A DNA stretch of 7,920 nt, from NCBI GenBank assembly GCA_943332745.1, contig CALQQQ010000046.1, positions 1 to 7,920 on the forward strand. Reading direction: 5' to 3'. Position numbers and translations under genes: made by a program. This DNA is from Opitutus sp. GAS368 (GTDB lineage Bacteria > Verrucomicrobiota > Verrucomicrobiae > Opitutales > UBA953). Positions 6,379 to 7,920 of this stretch are shown here, piece by piece. Below the pieces are notes generated by a model that did no database searches, was not told where the DNA came from, and worked only from the letters and a program-made list of their open reading frames with translations. Position 1 is the first letter of the stretch. Each line of letters starts with the position of its first letter.

Positions 6379-7611
6379 ATGGCCGTCTTCAATTACAGCG
6401 CGCGCGACGCTTCGGGCGCCGTGACCGAAGGCACCCTCGAGTCGCAGACGCGCCGTGAGGCGCTCCGCAAGCTGCAGTCCCGCGGCCTCAAGCCGCTCAA
6501 AGTCGAGGAAGCCGGCGCCGCCGTCCGTGCCAAGGAAGCCGTCCGCGAAGGCGGTCCGTCCGACAAGGAGCTTACGCCGACCGAAGCGGAGTGCCTGCCT
6601 TTCTTGGAGTCGATGGCCGACCTGGTCCGCTCCGGGATGTCCGCGGGCGAAGCGCTCCGCCTCCTCGCTCTCCGGCTCCAGAAATCGCGCCTCCGCGTCC
6701 TCTGCGCCGGAATCTGGTCCAAGCTCGGCGAAGGCCAGAGTCTTTCCGTCGCGATGGGCGGCTACCCGAAAGTCTTCGACGGCCAGACGCTCAACCTCAT
6801 CGCCGCGGGCGAAGCCACGGGTAATATCCGCGACGTCCTGGAGCGCCTGATCACGCACTTCACCGAGCAGAAGGAGTTCAAGCGTAAGCTCATCAGTGCG
6901 ATGGCCTACCCGCTCTTCATCTGCGTCATCGCGGTTGGCGTCGTCATCTTCTTCGTGCTCTTCCTGCTACCGCGCCTGCAGCAGTTGCTTTCGTCCCTCG
7001 GTGGCAAGCTGCCGCTCTCCACGAAGCTACTCATGACCTTTGCCGACGTCTTCGTCGTCGTCGGGCCAATCTTCTTGGTCGCGGCCATCCTCACGGCCAT
7101 CGGGGTCGCGCGCTGGCGCAAGACGGAGGAAGGCAAGGTCGCTTCCGACGCGCTGCTGCTCAAGGTGCCCCTCGCCGGCTCCTTTGTGATGCGCGTCTCG
7201 GTCCTCAACTTCTGCCACACGCTCGCGGTGCTCCTCGAGAACGGCATCACGACCGCCGAGGCGCTCCGCCTCGCCGAGAAGACCGCCCCGAACCGCGCCC
7301 TGCGCCAGCAGCTCCGCGAAGCCACCGACCGCGTCCTCGAAGGCGACAGCCTCTCCAAGGCGCTCGGCCGTACGGGTTACTTCCCGCGCCTCCTCCTCGA
7401 CCGCGTCGCCGTCGCTGAACAGACCGGCAACCTGGCGCCGGGCCTCCGCGACATTTCGCGTTCGTATCGCGCCGAGCTCGATCGCTGGCTCGGCACCATC
7501 TCGCAGACCATCTCCGCTTCGGTCCTCGTCGCCGCCTTCTCGTTCGTCGCCTTCATCGCCTTCGCGATCGTCGCCGCCGTCTTCGAAGTCAGCTCCAGCT
7601 TCCGGTTCTAA
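6379..7611 (+). CDS. gspF: GspF/PilC-type inner-membrane platform protein
   Basis: This 410-residue polytopic protein is the inner-membrane platform that couples the GspE motor to pseudopilin assembly. The N-terminus MAVFNYSARDASGAVTEGTL is the typical family opening. Two T2SSF repeats follow: the first spans about 75-198 (GMSAGEALRLLA, GEATGNI, AMAYPLF with the conserved Tyr-Pro) and the second about 276-400 (NGITTAEALRLAE, AEQTGNLAPGL). Membrane segments lie at about 176-198, 222-245 and 378-402, with cytoplasmic helical domains between, as expected. Length is normal (family about 400). The ATG at 6379 is seven bases after the gspE stop. No Shine-Dalgarno is seen, consistent with coupled translation. 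It is the last gene of the operon in view; no pseudopilin gene follows before the right edge. PilC is the alternative name. Confidence 0.95.
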   Translation: MAVFNYSARDASGAVTEGTLESQTRREALRKLQSRGLKPLKVEEAGAAVRAKEAVREGGPSDKELTPTEAECLPFLESMADLVRSGMSAGEALRLLALRLQKSRLRVLCAGIWSKLGEGQSLSVAMGGYPKVFDGQTLNLIAAGEATGNIRDVLERLITHFTEQKEFKRKLISAMAYPLFICVIAVGVVIFFVLFLLPRLQQLLSSLGGKLPLSTKLLMTFADVFVVVGPIFLVAAILTAIGVARWRKTEEGKVASDALLLKVPLAGSFVMRVSVLNFCHTLAVLLENGITTAEALRLAEKTAPNRALRQQLREATDRVLEGDSLSKALGRTGYFPRLLLDRVAVAEQTGNLAPGLRDISRSYRAELDRWLGTISQTISASVLVAAFSFVAFIAFAIVAAVFEVSSSFRF

Positions 7612-7612
7612 G

Positions 7613-7625
7613 GGCGTCTTACGCC
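7613..7625 (+). terminator. Small GC-rich hairpin just after the gspF stop
   Basis: GGCGT (7613-7617) pairs with ACGCC (7621-7625) across a CTT loop, starting two bases after the stop codon. There is no following T-run, so it is not a classical intrinsic terminator. It may cap or stabilise the operon transcript together with the REP hairpin a few bases downstream. Confidence 0.25.
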
Positions 7626-7632
7626 GCCGCGC

Positions 7633-7724
7633 GGGTAGGGACGGCTCTCCGAGCCGTCCGTTCGCTTCCACGCGTGCGCATCTCGATCAACCCAACGGCG
7701 GGCTCGGAGAGCCACGCCCTACCC
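7633..7724. repeat. Inverted pair of REP-like palindromic units (REPIN/BIME-like)
   Basis: Unit 1 (7633-7659) starts GGGTAGGG and continues into a perfect 9-bp hairpin, GGACGGCTC (7639-7647)/GAGCCGTCC (7651-7659), with loop TCC. Unit 2 (7697-7724) is the same type inverted: it contains GGCTCGGAGAGCC (7701-7713) and ends GCCCTACCC. The reverse complement of unit 2 shares GGGTAGGG and GGCTCTCCGAGCC with unit 1, differing by a small indel and the hairpin flank. Each unit carries GTAG at the foot of its hairpin, the tetranucleotide known for REP sequences mobilised by RAYT (TnpA-REP) transposases. No such transposase is in the window. The pair may also stabilise the gspDEF mRNA 3' end. Confidence 0.75.
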
Positions 7725-7775
7725 AATGCCCGCAGCCAATCATCCGGTCTCCGGTTTCCCTTTGAGCTTAAATTA

Positions 7776-7834
7776 CCCGCCCCCCGCCCCCTGAAATGTT
7801 TTCCTACCCCAACCCCTACCCCTACCCCTACCCC
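7776..7834 (-). repeat. C-rich tracts with hexamer TACCCC repeats; G-quadruplex-capable on the minus strand
   Basis: Two tracts lie close together. The first (7776-7791) is CCCGC5-6-type: three C-runs of 3, 6 and 5 separated by single G. The second (7805-7834) is five hexamers, four TACCCC and one AACCCC, giving five GGGG runs spaced by two bases on the minus strand. Such spacing is ideal for an intramolecular G-quadruplex. No gene overlaps, and the function is unknown. Confidence 0.65.
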
Positions 7835-7844
7835 TTAACTCACC

Positions 7845-7882
7845 TTTGCACAGGAGCTTCGCTCCGATTTGCACTTTTGCAC
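7845..7882. repeat. Three TTTGCAC repeats around a GGAGC-TTC-GCTCC hairpin
   Basis: TTTGCAC occurs at 7845-7851, 7868-7874 and 7876-7882. Between the first two copies is a 5-bp hairpin, GGAGC (7853-7857)/GCTCC (7861-7865) with a TTC loop. The arrangement of a direct repeat flanking a hairpin is orderly enough to be a repeated extragenic unit or a protein-binding cluster, but nothing here identifies it. Confidence 0.45.
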
Positions 7883-7892
7883 TTCATGTCCC

Positions 7893-7919
7893 GCCACCCG
7901 CCACCCGGGGCTGCCACCC
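7893..7919. repeat. GCCACCC short repeats at the right edge
   Basis: GCCACCC appears at 7893-7899, 7900-7906 and 7913-7919, the first two in perfect tandem. It extends the repeat-rich, gene-free tail that began at 7612 and may continue beyond the window. No coding potential is convincing here. Confidence 0.5.
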
Positions 7920-7920
7920 G

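Noticed and set aside
5469..6392. Minus-strand open frame of 307 codons opposite gspE
   Set aside because: Antisense to an ATPase with all catalytic boxes intact; the Arg/Asp/Glu-rich product shows no recognisable domain.
7027..7671. Minus-strand open frame opposite gspF
   Set aside because: Shadow of gspF; highly charged low-complexity translation with no motif, and it runs through a REP hairpin at its start.
7805..7834. Telomere-like repeat (GGGGTA on the minus strand)
   Set aside because: Only five units, internal to a bacterial-style gene region; no sign of a chromosome end or of a eukaryotic sequence.
7845..7919. CRISPR array or integron attC site
   Set aside because: The repeats are 7 bp with irregular 1-16 bp spacing, far from CRISPR repeat/spacer lengths, and no attC core sites or integrase are seen.
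7886..7920. Possible start of a new plus-strand gene (MSRHPPPG...)
   Set aside because: Only eleven complete codons remain before the edge, made of GCCACCC repeats, with no ribosome site or family signal.

Overview
The window is a GC-rich bacterial chromosome segment. It carries the visible part of a SlyD-type folding chaperone, one tRNA gene, a DNA-maintenance gene (rmuC) with an unrecognised partner, a three-gene secretion/pilus-type operon, and a repeat-rich gene-free tail. Nothing in it looks like phage, plasmid or a recent island. Weak Shine-Dalgarno signals at every start, a secretin/ATPase/platform gene trio away from other secretion genes, and a GTAG-type REP pair would fit a member of the Verrucomicrobiota (Opitutales-like). 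That placement is an inference from style, not from a marker gene.

Layout. Positions 1-224 (minus) hold the N-terminal 74 codons of slyD, running off the left edge. Positions 334-409 (plus) hold a complete tRNA-Ala(CGC) with encoded CCA and the G3:U70 identity pair. rmuC (423-1796, minus) ends 13 bp from the tRNA, facing it. Just upstream of rmuC on the same strand is a small tryptophan-rich protein of unknown function (1843-2382). These two may form one transcript, starting near a perfect 9+9 bp palindrome at 2435-2458. A 208-bp AT-richer divergent spacer (2383-2590) separates this pair from the plus-strand operon.

The operon gspD-gspE-gspF (2591-7611) is tightly packed, with gaps of 1 and 7 bp. 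It encodes an outer-membrane secretin with N0-N3 domains, a hexameric assembly ATPase with all catalytic boxes and a tetracysteine zinc site, and the inner-membrane platform protein. Together they form the exit pore, motor and base of a type II secretion or type IV pilus-like machine. Pseudopilins, prepilin peptidase, GspC and GspL/M are not in the window, so the machine must be completed from elsewhere.

Positions 7612-7920 contain no convincing gene. They hold a small hairpin, an inverted pair of REP units, two C-rich (G-quadruplex-capable on the minus strand) tracts, and clusters of short TTTGCAC and GCCACCC repeats.

Most of the window is ordinary. The items best worth following are the palindrome in front of the unknown gene/rmuC pair, the unknown gene itself, the REP pair and repeat tail, and the reduced gspDEF set. 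I found no clear evidence for a wholly new system.
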